9,193 nt of DNA, taken from the NCBI GenBank assembly GCA_021161495.1, contig JAGHAO010000201.1, positions 1 through 9,193 on the forward strand, given 5' to 3'. The translations under genes were made by a program, and so were the position numbers. Positions 1 to 5,692 of this stretch are shown in pieces (position 1 is the first letter of the stretch; every line of letters begins with the position of its first letter). Origin of the DNA: Caldisericaceae bacterium. GTDB taxonomy: Bacteria > Caldisericota > Caldisericia > Caldisericales > Caldisericaceae. Below the pieces are notes generated by a model. It was not told the origin of the DNA. It worked only from the letters and a program-made list of their open reading frames with translations, and did not search any database.

Positions 1-545
1 GAATTGCACTCGTCGATACTTACGGGGACGAAAAATACGAGGCTGTGCAGGCGGCAAAAGCGATAGGCGAAAAACGGTTCGGCGTGAGGCTCGATACTCC
101 CCGTTCGAGGAGGGGTTCTTTCCCGGATATTATAAGGGAAGTGAAATGGGAACTTAAAATAAGGGGATTTGACAACGTGAAAATAATTGTTTCGGGCGGG
201 CTGGACGAATATACGATTCCCGAACTTATAGAGGCGGGCGCGGATAGTTTCGGAGTGGGAACGTCCGTGTCCAACGCGGACACGATTGATTTTGCGATGG
301 ATATAGTTGAGATCGAAGGAAAACCCGTTGCAAAGCGCGGAAAATTCGGAGGGAGGAAATCCGTGTCCAGGCGTGAAGAAAACGGAAGCTATGTTTATGA
401 GACGGTTCCTTTCGGAACGTATGCCGAAGGCGAGGAACTACTTGTTCCGGTAATCGAAAACGGGAAACGCGTTTATCCGGAAAAAGACGTTGATTCCATA
501 AGAGAATACGTTTTGGAACAGCTCGAACGGTTTGAAGGAGTTTAA
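1..545 (+). CDS. pncB: Nicotinate phosphoribosyltransferase, C-terminal part (5' end outside window)
   Basis: This enzyme makes nicotinate mononucleotide from nicotinate and PRPP with ATP hydrolysis, in the cytoplasmic NAD salvage (Preiss-Handler) pathway. The reading frame is open from base 3 and gives 180 residues to the TAA at 543-545, about half of the roughly 390 aa usual for the compact family, so the N-terminal half lies upstream of the window. Visible family motifs are LVDTYGDEKY at the cut end, GVRLDTPRSRRGSFPDI, the phosphate-binding strand IIVSGGLDE and the glycine-rich SFGVGTSVS. The protein then runs into a beta-rich C-terminal segment. The stop overlaps the rarA start (TAATG), so the two genes are probably translationally coupled in one operon, although they have no obvious functional link. 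The family call rests on motif recognition; quinolinate phosphoribosyltransferase is less likely because of the RLDTPRSRRG and SGGLDE forms. Confidence 0.88.
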   Translation, partial: IALVDTYGDEKYEAVQAAKAIGEKRFGVRLDTPRSRRGSFPDIIREVKWELKIRGFDNVKIIVSGGLDEYTIPELIEAGADSFGVGTSVSNADTIDFAMDIVEIEGKPVAKRGKFGGRKSVSRREENGSYVYETVPFGTYAEGEELLVPVIENGKRVYPEKDVDSIREYVLEQLERFEGV

Positions 546-1780
546 TGGAGAAACTTTTCGGGGAAGAGGAAGATAAAAAGCAGCCGTCTTATCTTCCGCC
601 GCTTGCGGAGCGCGTAAGGCCGAAAACGATAGACGAATTTGTCGGTCAGGAAAACGTTGTCGGAGCGGGCGGCCCTTTGGGAAAGATGATTCGCTCCGGC
701 AATATTTCTTCTTTCCTCATATACGGGCCTCCGGGAACCGGTAAAACAACTGTTGCAATGCTTGCTTCGGAGAAGTTCAAAAAGGTTTTTGTTTCCACAA
801 CAAATTCCAAAATAAAAGATATCCGTGCATTAATTGCAAGGATGCGGAAAGAAAATAAATTTTCCGGCATAAGGCAGGTTCTCATAATCGACGAAATTCA
901 GCATTTCAACAGAAAAGAGCAGGATGCTTTTTTAGAAGCGGTGGAAAAGGGAGAAATAATTTTAATCGCACTTACGACGGAAAATCCTTCGTTTTACATT
1001 AATTCCGCACTGCTTTCCCGTTTATCCGTGTTCGTTTTTTCGAAACTTACGGATAATGAAATAGAAGAAATCCTAAAAAGGGCAATAGTGAAAGACGAAT
1101 TGCTTAAAGAAAAGGAATTTTCAGAGGAAGTTCTCAAATTCATTGCCGAATCCTCAAACGGAGACGCTCGAAGGGCACTTAACACTCTCGAAGGGGTTTT
1201 TAATGCAGCGCATAGCAAAAAAATAACGCTTGAATCCGTAAAAAGTTTTTTGAAGAAAAGTTTGACTTATGGGAAGGAGCAGCATTACGATCTCATATCC
1301 GCGTTTATAAAAAGTATGAGAGGAAGCGACCCTGACGCCGCCCTATACTATTTTTACAGAATGATTAAGGCGGGGGAAGACCCGCTTTACATAGGGAGAA
1401 GGATGATTCGGTTTGCAGCGGAAGATGTCGGATTAAAAGACCCGAACGCTTTGGTCATTGCAAACAGCGCTTTTGAAGGTTTCCAAAAAACGGGCCCGCC
1501 GGAAGGCTATCTCATACTTGCCGAAGCAGTGGTATATCTTGCCAAAGCACGGAAAAGCAATGCGGTTTACCTTGCCGAGAAGAAGATTCTCGAAGAAATC
1601 GAAAGGACCGGAGATTTGGAAGTTCCGAAGAAATTGCGTAATCCCGTGACAAAACTTATGAAATCGCAGGGATACGGTGCGGGCTATAAATACCCTCACA
1701 ATTATCCGGGGCACATCGTAAAAGGCGAAAAATACCTTCCGAAAGAGATTGAAAACAAAAAATTCTATTCGGAAGATTGA
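545..1780 (+). CDS. rarA: Replication-associated recombination protein A (AAA+ ATPase, RarA/MgsA)
   Basis: RarA is a cytoplasmic AAA+ ATPase related to clamp-loader subunits that acts at stalled or damaged replication forks. The 411-aa product has the full family layout: an N-terminal LAERVRPKTIDEFVGQ box (20-35), Walker A GPPGTGKTT (61-69), Walker B LIIDEIQHF (113-121), sensor 1 LTTENPSF (143-150), the ALLSR arginine-finger segment (155-159) and sensor 2 GDARRALN (206-213). The C-terminal oligomerisation region shows the typical DPLYIGRRMIRFAAEDVG run and later MKSQGYGAGYKYPH. Length is close to the usual 410-450 aa, so it looks intact. The start is the ATG that overlaps the pncB stop, with AAGGAG about 6 nt upstream. 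Its 3' end overlaps the convergent 53-aa gene by 16 bp, and I see no terminator between them. Confidence 0.95.
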   Translation: MEKLFGEEEDKKQPSYLPPLAERVRPKTIDEFVGQENVVGAGGPLGKMIRSGNISSFLIYGPPGTGKTTVAMLASEKFKKVFVSTTNSKIKDIRALIARMRKENKFSGIRQVLIIDEIQHFNRKEQDAFLEAVEKGEIILIALTTENPSFYINSALLSRLSVFVFSKLTDNEIEEILKRAIVKDELLKEKEFSEEVLKFIAESSNGDARRALNTLEGVFNAAHSKKITLESVKSFLKKSLTYGKEQHYDLISAFIKSMRGSDPDAALYYFYRMIKAGEDPLYIGRRMIRFAAEDVGLKDPNALVIANSAFEGFQKTGPPEGYLILAEAVVYLAKARKSNAVYLAEKKILEEIERTGDLEVPKKLRNPVTKLMKSQGYGAGYKYPHNYPGHIVKGEKYLPKEIENKKFYSED

Positions 1781-1926
1781 CCTTCTTTTGTTATTGTTAT
1801 TTCCACTTTTTCTATTTCCGGAAGGTCTTTCAACGTTTCAAGCAGTGCAAGTATCAATTTTCTGAAAACTTTGTAAACGTATTTGTTCGCAACGAGCCTT
1901 TTTCCGTTTATTTTAATCTCCGTCAT
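1765..1926 (-). CDS. Small conserved-looking protein of unknown function (53 aa)
   Basis: This short gene has an unusually good translation signal: GGAGGTG at 1931-1937 lies four bases before the ATG at 1924-1926. It encodes 53 residues ending at TAG (1765-1767). It begins with MTEIKINGKRLVANKYVYKV, has a hydrophobic/basic helix FRKLILALLETLKDLPE, and ends with an acidic/basic beta-like VEITITKEG. No signal peptide or clear membrane span is visible. Its start lies inside the end of rdgB (14-bp overlap, different frame), so the two should be co-transcribed and coupled. Its end overlaps rarA, which is convergent. The call as a real gene rests on the ribosome binding site, the tight overlap and the sensible amino-acid composition. 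I do not recognise the family and infer no function. Confidence 0.72.
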   Translation of the reverse strand: MTEIKINGKRLVANKYVYKVFRKLILALLETLKDLPEIEKVEITITKEGQSSE

Positions 1927-2527
1927 TTTTCACCTCCGAAAATTCCTTTTTAAGAATTTCCTTTAATTTCTTCAAAGCGTTTGCCCTGTGGCTTATTTTG
2001 TTTTTGACTTTTTTCCCGAGCATCGAGAAACTTTTGTCGAAACCATTCGGCTTGAATATCGGATCGTATCCGAAACCGCTCCCCTCTTTCTTTTGAGGAG
2101 AGCGGAGAATTTCACCCTCCACGATGCCTTCCGTGTGCAAAATTTTTCCCGTTTCCGGAAAATATATCACCGCAACCGTTCTGAAACGGGCGCTGCGGTT
2201 TTTTGCGTTTTTCATCATCTCCAATATCTTTTCGATTTTTATGTCGAATGGGGTGTCTTCTCCCAAAAAGCGTGCCGATAAGATTCCCGGTTTCCCGTTT
2301 AGGGCGTCTATTTCCAACCCCGAATCGTCGGAAAGTGCGGGAATACCATATTTCTCAGCGTAAAATCGCGCTTTTTTCAGAGCATTTTCAAAATATGTTT
2401 TTCCGTTTTCTTCGGGCTCCTCCCTGTCGGAATCGGGGAGTGTCACGATTTCGATCGGAAGGTCTCCGAGCATTTCGACGATTTCTTTTATTTTTCCTTT
2501 GTTGTGTGTTCCCAAAAGTATTTTCAT
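1913..2527 (-). CDS. rdgB: XTP/dITP diphosphatase (non-canonical purine NTP pyrophosphatase, RdgB/HAM1)
   Basis: This cytoplasmic house-cleaning enzyme hydrolyses XTP, ITP and dITP to the monophosphates and pyrophosphate, keeping deaminated purines out of DNA and RNA. The 204-aa product matches the family length (about 200) and carries its motifs: GTHNKGKIKEI (6-16, nucleotide/triphosphate binding), LSDDSGLEIDAL with the catalytic aspartate region (65-76), GKPGILSARF (78-87), GSGFGYDPIF (149-158) and SHRANALKKL (179-188). The ATG at 2525-2527 has no Shine-Dalgarno sequence; instead a TATAAT box lies 6 nt upstream, which implies that transcription starts on or next to the A of the ATG. The gene is followed by an overlapping 53-aa gene. 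It appears intact. Confidence 0.96.
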   Translation of the reverse strand: MKILLGTHNKGKIKEIVEMLGDLPIEIVTLPDSDREEPEENGKTYFENALKKARFYAEKYGIPALSDDSGLEIDALNGKPGILSARFLGEDTPFDIKIEKILEMMKNAKNRSARFRTVAVIYFPETGKILHTEGIVEGEILRSPQKKEGSGFGYDPIFKPNGFDKSFSMLGKKVKNKISHRANALKKLKEILKKEFSEVKNDGD

Positions 2528-2533
2528 ACACTT

Positions 2534-2562
2534 ATTATAACCGTATTTTCAGAAGAAAAAAG
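2534..2562 (-). promoter_or_regulatory. Promoter of rdgB giving a predicted leaderless mRNA
   Basis: A perfect -10 hexamer TATAAT (2534-2539 on the minus strand) lies six bases before the rdgB ATG, so the expected start of transcription is the ATG itself. The -35 region at the usual distance (2557-2562, CTTTTT) is weak. There is no Shine-Dalgarno sequence between the box and the ATG, which agrees with leaderless translation. Confidence 0.6.
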
Positions 2563-2589
2563 AAAAAATGCCGGGCGGTTTGCCCGGCA
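2554..2589 (-). terminator. Intrinsic terminator downstream of the tRNA-Ser transcript
   Basis: Read on the minus strand, an 8-bp stem TGCCGGGC/GCCCGGCA (2569-2576 with 2582-2589, five-base loop) is followed by T6-C-T7 (2554-2568). This is a textbook rho-independent terminator. It ends the tRNA-Ser transcript and separates it from the rdgB promoter, which lies just beyond. Confidence 0.85.
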
Positions 2590-2602
2590 AATGAAATATG
2601 CG

Positions 2603-2671
2603 ATCTTAAAGGAGGTGTGTAAGTTTAGATCGAGGAAAGATGGAGGGGTAAGGGGGGAGACCTCTCCATCT
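2603..2671. other. tRNA trailer segment with an orphan Shine-Dalgarno-like block and a strong hairpin
   Basis: On the plus strand AAAGGAGGTG (2608-2617) is a full complement of the usual 16S 3' tail, so the minus strand, which the tRNA-Ser transcript should cover, reads CACCTCCTTT. No convincing reading frame follows on the plus strand: the GTG inside the block opens only about 23 codons. It sits in an imperfect GATCTTAAA...TTTAGATC inverted repeat (2603-2630). Next comes an 11-bp stem AGATGGAGGGG/CCTCTCCATCT (2638-2648 with 2661-2671), which pairs better as plus-strand RNA because one pair is G-U. The function is unknown. Confidence 0.4.
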
Positions 2672-2706
2672 CTGATGTTTTGATGATATGTTTGGAGGGA
2701 GTTATG

Positions 2707-2799
2707 TGGCGGAGAGAGTGGGATTCGAACCCACGGAGGGATTTTACTCCCTCACTCGCTTAGCAGGCGAGTGCCTTCAGCCTACTCGGCCATCTCTCC
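2707..2799 (-). tRNA. tRNA-Ser (anticodon GCT)
   Basis: Read on the minus strand, the acceptor GGAGAGA pairs with TCTCTCC, followed by discriminator G and an encoded CCA (2707-2709). The anticodon stem CTCGC/GCGAG encloses loop CTGCTAA, so the anticodon is GCT (2762-2764) and the tRNA reads AGC/AGU serine codons. A long variable arm (GAGGGA...TCCCTC) is present, as expected for class II tRNA-Ser, and the T arm has GGGTTCGAATCCC. Its length of 93 nt with CCA is normal. It is the only RNA of its transcript that I recognise; promoter and terminator are both visible. Confidence 0.97.
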
Positions 2800-2809
2800 A
2801 CGCTAATTT

Positions 2810-2837
2810 ATTATATTCAAGTTAAATTAAAATGCAA
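2810..2837 (-). promoter_or_regulatory. Promoter of tRNA-Ser
   Basis: On the minus strand TTGCAT (2832-2837) and TATAAT (2810-2815) are separated by 16 bp. The -10 box lies ten bases before the tRNA acceptor (2799), leaving only a few nucleotides of 5' leader. Confidence 0.75.
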
Positions 2838-2988
2838 TACTGTTTTCCTGCCCCAAGGGGTAATCTTCGCATAGCATTGTGAACCTACTCTACAAAAAAC
2901 AAAAATTTCCTCAGTATTTTCGTGAATAATACATACTCATTGCGTGGGCACACTTGTTATTTAAAATTTATTTCGGATCTCCCTATTT
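2838..2988. other. Intergenic stretch without a recognised gene
   Basis: This is AT-rich DNA between the tRNA promoter and the first palindromic repeat. I see only small inverted repeats: CCCCAAGGGG at 2851-2860 and a weak GTATT...AATAC hairpin near 2912-2931. There is no open frame with a ribosome binding site. Confidence 0.4.
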
Positions 2989-3145
2989 GTCATCCTGCAC
3001 TCGTTTCCTCGCCGAAGGCAAGCACTTGTTTCAGGATTTCGTCGTTCGTCACTCTGCACTCGTTTCAGAGTCTATCTTTTCAAAAACGAGACCCTAAATA
3101 AAAACACTTCAGGGTGACAGAGGAGGGGGCATTTCAGGGTGACAG
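2989..3145. repeat. Cluster of dispersed imperfect palindromes (GTCAYCCTG...CAGGGTGACA type)
   Basis: Three units lie in a row, each with matching arms: ATCCTG/CAGGAT (2992-2997 with 3032-3037), ACTCTG/CAGAGT (3051-3056 with 3065-3070) and ACCCT/AGGGT (3091-3095 with 3111-3115). A lone half unit TTTCAGGGTGACAG lies at 3132-3145. The first unit carries an inner TCGCCGAAGGCAAGCA block and is nearly identical over about 44 bp to 9028-9071. Such elements resemble bacterial REP-like intergenic palindromes and are non-coding. Confidence 0.85.
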
Positions 3146-3160
3146 GGAGAGAATAGGAGT

Positions 3161-3185
3161 TTCGAGGGAAATGTGTTCCCTCGAA
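3161..3185. other. Perfect 10-bp hairpin downstream of the toxin gene
   Basis: TTCGAGGGAA (3161-3170) and TTCCCTCGAA (3176-3185) form a perfect stem with a five-base loop. It lies 44 bp past the end of the toxin gene on the minus strand. It could stop that transcript, but there is no T-tract on either strand, so an intrinsic terminator is not supported. Confidence 0.45.
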
Positions 3186-3228
3186 TTAAGGTGCTGAACA
3201 AAAACATATCAAAGTATCGGGAAAGATT

Positions 3229-3614
3229 TTACTTGTTTTGCACTCTCTTGAATACGGTTTTCATAAACTTCGAGCGGTTCATATCTTTATGGTGAAGCGC
3301 CTCTATGATAAGAATAATTTTGTTAGTTTTATCAATTGCAAAAACTATCCTTACGGGAATATGGGGAAACTCTTCGGAAAATCTCTGTACTCAAATGAAG
3401 CCGGGAGGAAATTATTTTCTGTCAGCCACTTTTCTGTCTTTCCGTTTATACCGGAAAGCATTTTGATTTTATGCTTTTTAAGATCCTCCTCAAAGTTTAA
3501 CTCCGAAAGATTTCTTACCGCTTTATTGAGAAACGGCAATGCTTTTTTATTACCTTTGCACAAACGCTTGAAATCTTTTGCCGCTTGTTTTAACAATCTT
3601 ACGGAATAGTTCAT
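3229..3614 (-). pseudogene. RelE/ParE-superfamily toxin, split by a one-base frameshift
   Basis: RelE-type toxins are small cytoplasmic proteins, often ribosome-dependent mRNA nucleases, held inactive by a cognate antitoxin. The first 79 residues (MNYSVRLLKQAAKDFKRL..., then HKIKMLSGING) read in one frame from 3614. That frame then ends after 87 codons at 3351. The expected C-terminal half continues in the -1 frame as SEEFPHIPVRIVFAID, KTNKIILIIEALHHKDM and a basic tail, ending at TAA 3229-3231. Restoring one T in the TTTT run at 3378-3381 would give a single 128-aa protein. The ATG overlaps the antitoxin TGA by four bases. Possible explanations are a real loss-of-function mutation, a homopolymer sequencing error, or -1 slippage on the TTTT run. 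The exact subfamily is uncertain. Confidence 0.78.
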
Positions 3615-3904
3615 TTGTCTATTTCTTTCAACAAATCATCTGCCGAAACAGTTTCAAATTTTTTGTTTTTCGAAATTTCTTCGATTCTTCTGTTCGCCTC
3701 CTCCGTAAGATATACTTCAAACAGAAATTCTTTGAAATCTTCTTTACTCAAAAGTTCTTTTAACATCGAAGCAGGGATAATCACAGAAGAAATTTTTCCT
3801 CTCTTGGTGATTACATTTATATTTTTACTGTTTACAATCTTCGGCAAATTATCTCTTGCCTCTTTCACGGAGAATACTTTTTCAATTTTTATTTTGTTAA
3901 TCAT
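3611..3904 (-). CDS. Phd/YefM-family type II antitoxin
   Basis: The 97-aa protein binds DNA through its N-terminal Phd/YefM domain and neutralises the toxin with its C-terminal tail, repressing its own operon. Family features are the N-terminal FSVKEARDNLPKIV helix and strand (10-23), the VITKRGKISSVIIPASML core (31-48), and a charged, probably unstructured C-terminal tail ending DDLLKEIDK. The ATG has GGAGGT eight bases upstream. The stop overlaps the toxin start (ATGA), the classic antitoxin-first arrangement. A promoter and a two-box TGTACA operator lie directly upstream. The antitoxin looks intact although its partner is frameshifted. Confidence 0.88.
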   Translation of the reverse strand: MINKIKIEKVFSVKEARDNLPKIVNSKNINVITKRGKISSVIIPASMLKELLSKEDFKEFLFEVYLTEEANRRIEEISKNKKFETVSADDLLKEIDK

Positions 3905-3918
3905 TATTAATTACCTCC

Positions 3919-3942
3919 TTATGTACATCAATATGTACATAA
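3919..3942 (-). promoter_or_regulatory. Two-box TGTACA operator of the toxin-antitoxin operon
   Basis: A perfect 10-bp inverted repeat (TTATGTACAT and ATGTACATAA around a 4-bp spacer) contains two TGTACA hexamers at 3922-3927 and 3934-3939, whose centres are 12 bp apart. The core and this spacing are those described for YefM-YoeB operators in enteric bacteria. It covers the predicted transcription start (about 3939) and the first 20 bases of the message, so a bound antitoxin complex would block the promoter. Confidence 0.8.
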
Positions 3943-3945
3943 ACA

Positions 3946-3973
3946 AGTATATTTCCATCTGTAAAATTTGCAA
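3946..3973 (-). promoter_or_regulatory. Promoter of the toxin-antitoxin operon
   Basis: On the minus strand TTGCAA (3968-3973) and TATACT (3946-3951) are separated by 16 bp. The predicted start near 3939 lies inside the operator, about 35 bases before the antitoxin ATG. Confidence 0.7.
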
Positions 3974-3990
3974 GCCATCGAATTCGAAAG

Positions 3991-4052
3991 GTTTTTTCCG
4001 GAAATATTCGGAACCGGGACTCTGAACAAAAACATTTTAGGGCGACAAAAAG
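3991..4052. repeat. Decayed copy of the dispersed palindromic repeat
   Basis: The stretch ACTCTGAACAAAAACATTTT (4019-4038) followed by AGGGCGACAAAAA matches the unit at 9161-9193 at about four in five positions, mostly with C/T and A/G changes. Just upstream, TTCCGGAAATATTCGGAA resembles the ATTCCGGA...TCCGGAAT unit at 9085-9110. The two thus keep the same order as at the right edge of the window. Further decay of the arms suggests an old copy. Confidence 0.6.
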
Positions 4053-4080
4053 CGGACTTCTCATAGGAGCAAAAAGCGGA
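4046..4080. repeat. Short direct repeat CAAAAAGCGGA
   Basis: The 11-mer CAAAAAGCGGA occurs at 4046-4056 and again at 4070-4080, 24 bp apart. The first copy overlaps the tail of the decayed palindromic repeat. I see no function for it. Confidence 0.5.
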
Positions 4081-4261
4081 TAGATCTAAAAGTTATTTGT
4101 AAATCATATTTTACTTTGCAAGTGTTTATATAAATAAGAATAAAGGGTAAAGAATACACCTTAAAAATGTACGTATTTATATCTAATGTAATTTGACTCA
4201 TTAAGTATCGTTACCTTAATCAGCGATAGAATTCCAATTTTAAGTATATAAAGGAAACCTA
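4081..4261. other. AT-rich intergenic stretch without a recognised gene
   Basis: This very AT-rich DNA separates the divergent toxin-antitoxin operon from the radical SAM operon. I find no open frame with a start signal and no strong hairpin. Upstream regulatory elements are possible but none is recognisable. Confidence 0.4.
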
Positions 4262-4289
4262 TTTACAATTCCCAAAAAAGTCCTATAAT
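4262..4289 (+). promoter_or_regulatory. Promoter of the radical SAM operon, predicted leaderless
   Basis: TTTACA (4262-4267) and a perfect TATAAT (4284-4289) are separated by 16 bp. Transcription should start at about 4296-4297, exactly at the second in-frame ATG (4297). The first in-frame ATG (4288) overlaps the -10 box and would not be in the message. No Shine-Dalgarno sequence precedes either ATG. Confidence 0.75.
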
Positions 4290-4296
4290 GTTTCCA

Positions 4297-5691
4297 ATGG
4301 CGAATGTTTTGCTTATTAATCCTCCCGCGCAGGGAGTTTACGATACTATAGATATTAAGCTTCCGCCGCTCGGGCTTGCGTACATTGCGGCGGTTTTGAG
4401 GAAGGTAGGTCACTTTGTAAAGATTATTGACCTCAACGTTCAGGAAAATCTCTGGGAAACGGTAAAAGAGCGAAAATGGAATATTGTCGGACTTTCCGGT
4501 GATACGAGCAGATATCCCGTCTCAATGAAAATTGCGGAGCAGATCAAAAAACATTTCGGTTATACAATTTTCACTGGTGGGCCACACGTGACGTTTTTCG
4601 AAAAAGAAGCCTTGAACACCGGTTTTGTGGATTACGTTATCCGAGGCGAAGGGGAATACGTAACGCTTGATCTTGTGAATGCGCTTGAAAAAGGGCTTCC
4701 TCCGGAAAATGTGAAAGGAATAACATTCAAAAAGAATGGAAAAATTATTAAAACACTTCGCGCGCCTATTATAAAAGACCTCGATAACCTGCCATACCCG
4801 GCTCGCAACCTTCTTCCGATGGAAAAATACAAAATTACGCACTTTTTTGGAAGGCCGATAACCTCAATTCTAACGAGCAGAGGCTGCCCTTTCAACTGTT
4901 ATTTTTGTTCTTCGTCCCAATTTTCAAATCTCATCTGGCGGACGCGTTCTCCGAAAAATATCGTGGACGAAATCGAATATGTTTATAAAACATTCGGATA
5001 CAATGCCTTCGCTTTTGTGGACGATAATTTTACGCTGAATCCCAAAAGGGTAATTGAGATTGCAAAAGAAATAGTGAGAAGAAAACTCGATATTTATTGG
5101 TGGGCGTTCTCTCGCGTCGATGAACTTTTGGGGCACGAGGATATGGTGGAGTGGATGGCAAAGTCCGGATGCAGGATGGTGTTCTTGGGTATTGAGAGTG
5201 TAAGCGAAGAAGTTTTGAAGGAATACAATAAAGGCATAACGGCAAACGATTCGATTCGTGCCGTAAAACTCCTGAATCGTTACGGTATTACCGTATGGGG
5301 TAGCTTCATCATAGGCGCTCTCGACGAAACAAGAGAAATGATTTTGAATACAATCAAGTTTGCCAAACTGCTTGACCCCAAAAACGTGCAGTTTTCCGTT
5401 TTGACTCCGTTCCCCGGAACGCGGCTTTACGAAGATGCGGAAAGAATGGGAATAATCGTCCACAAAAATTGGAAGTATTACGACGGGGCACATGCCCTTA
5501 TGCGTACGAAATATCTCGAGCCGAAAGAAATCCAGATGCTTTTGAACAGAGCGTATGTTTCATTCTATATTAGGCCTCACAGGCTTGTAAAAATTTTACC
5601 TGCGATATTTAGATACCTAACAAAACTTCCTGCAAAAAGAAAGAGAGAAAAAAGAATTGAGGAAATGATTTCGAGGGGCCCGGAGGTTTGA
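4297..5691 (+). CDS. B12-binding domain radical SAM protein
   Basis: The 464-aa protein combines an N-terminal cobalamin-binding (Rossmann-like) domain with a radical SAM TIM-barrel, the layout of class B radical SAM methylases and of anaerobic cyclase-like enzymes. In the first domain I see VLLINPP, KLPPLGLAYIAAVLR, TGGPHVTF and VIRGEGE; the methionine-synthase-type DxHxxG motif is absent, as is usual in this class. The [4Fe-4S] motif is RGCPFNCYFCSS, with cysteines at 197, 201 and 204 from the chosen start. Later motifs are FVDDNFTLNPKRV, GIESVSEEVLKEYNKGI, GSFIIGALDETREM and LTPFPGTRLYEDA. The C-terminus is basic and may contact a membrane or RNA. The start at 4297 is preferred to the ATG at 4288 because of the promoter position. 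The substrate cannot be told from sequence. It is coupled to the propeller gene, one base downstream. Confidence 0.9.
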   Translation: MANVLLINPPAQGVYDTIDIKLPPLGLAYIAAVLRKVGHFVKIIDLNVQENLWETVKERKWNIVGLSGDTSRYPVSMKIAEQIKKHFGYTIFTGGPHVTFFEKEALNTGFVDYVIRGEGEYVTLDLVNALEKGLPPENVKGITFKKNGKIIKTLRAPIIKDLDNLPYPARNLLPMEKYKITHFFGRPITSILTSRGCPFNCYFCSSSQFSNLIWRTRSPKNIVDEIEYVYKTFGYNAFAFVDDNFTLNPKRVIEIAKEIVRRKLDIYWWAFSRVDELLGHEDMVEWMAKSGCRMVFLGIESVSEEVLKEYNKGITANDSIRAVKLLNRYGITVWGSFIIGALDETREMILNTIKFAKLLDPKNVQFSVLTPFPGTRLYEDAERMGIIVHKNWKYYDGAHALMRTKYLEPKEIQMLLNRAYVSFYIRPHRLVKILPAIFRYLTKLPAKRKREKRIEEMISRGPEV

Positions 5692-5692
5692 T

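Noticed and set aside
2989..3145. CRISPR array
   Set aside because: The repeats are palindromic units of different sequence with irregular spacing, not identical direct repeats with uniform spacers, and no cas gene is present.
3161..3185. Intrinsic terminator of the toxin-antitoxin operon
   Set aside because: The stem is perfect, but neither strand has a T-tract after it, so it is listed only as a hairpin.
3238..4025. Plus-strand reading frames across the toxin-antitoxin module
   Set aside because: The minus-strand genes have family motifs, overlapping stop/start, promoter and operator; the plus-strand frames are antisense by-products rich in Phe and Ser.
4288..4296. Upstream in-frame ATG of the radical SAM gene as the start
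   Set aside because: It overlaps the TATAAT -10 box, has no ribosome binding site, and adds only MFP before the family-like MANVLLINPP start.
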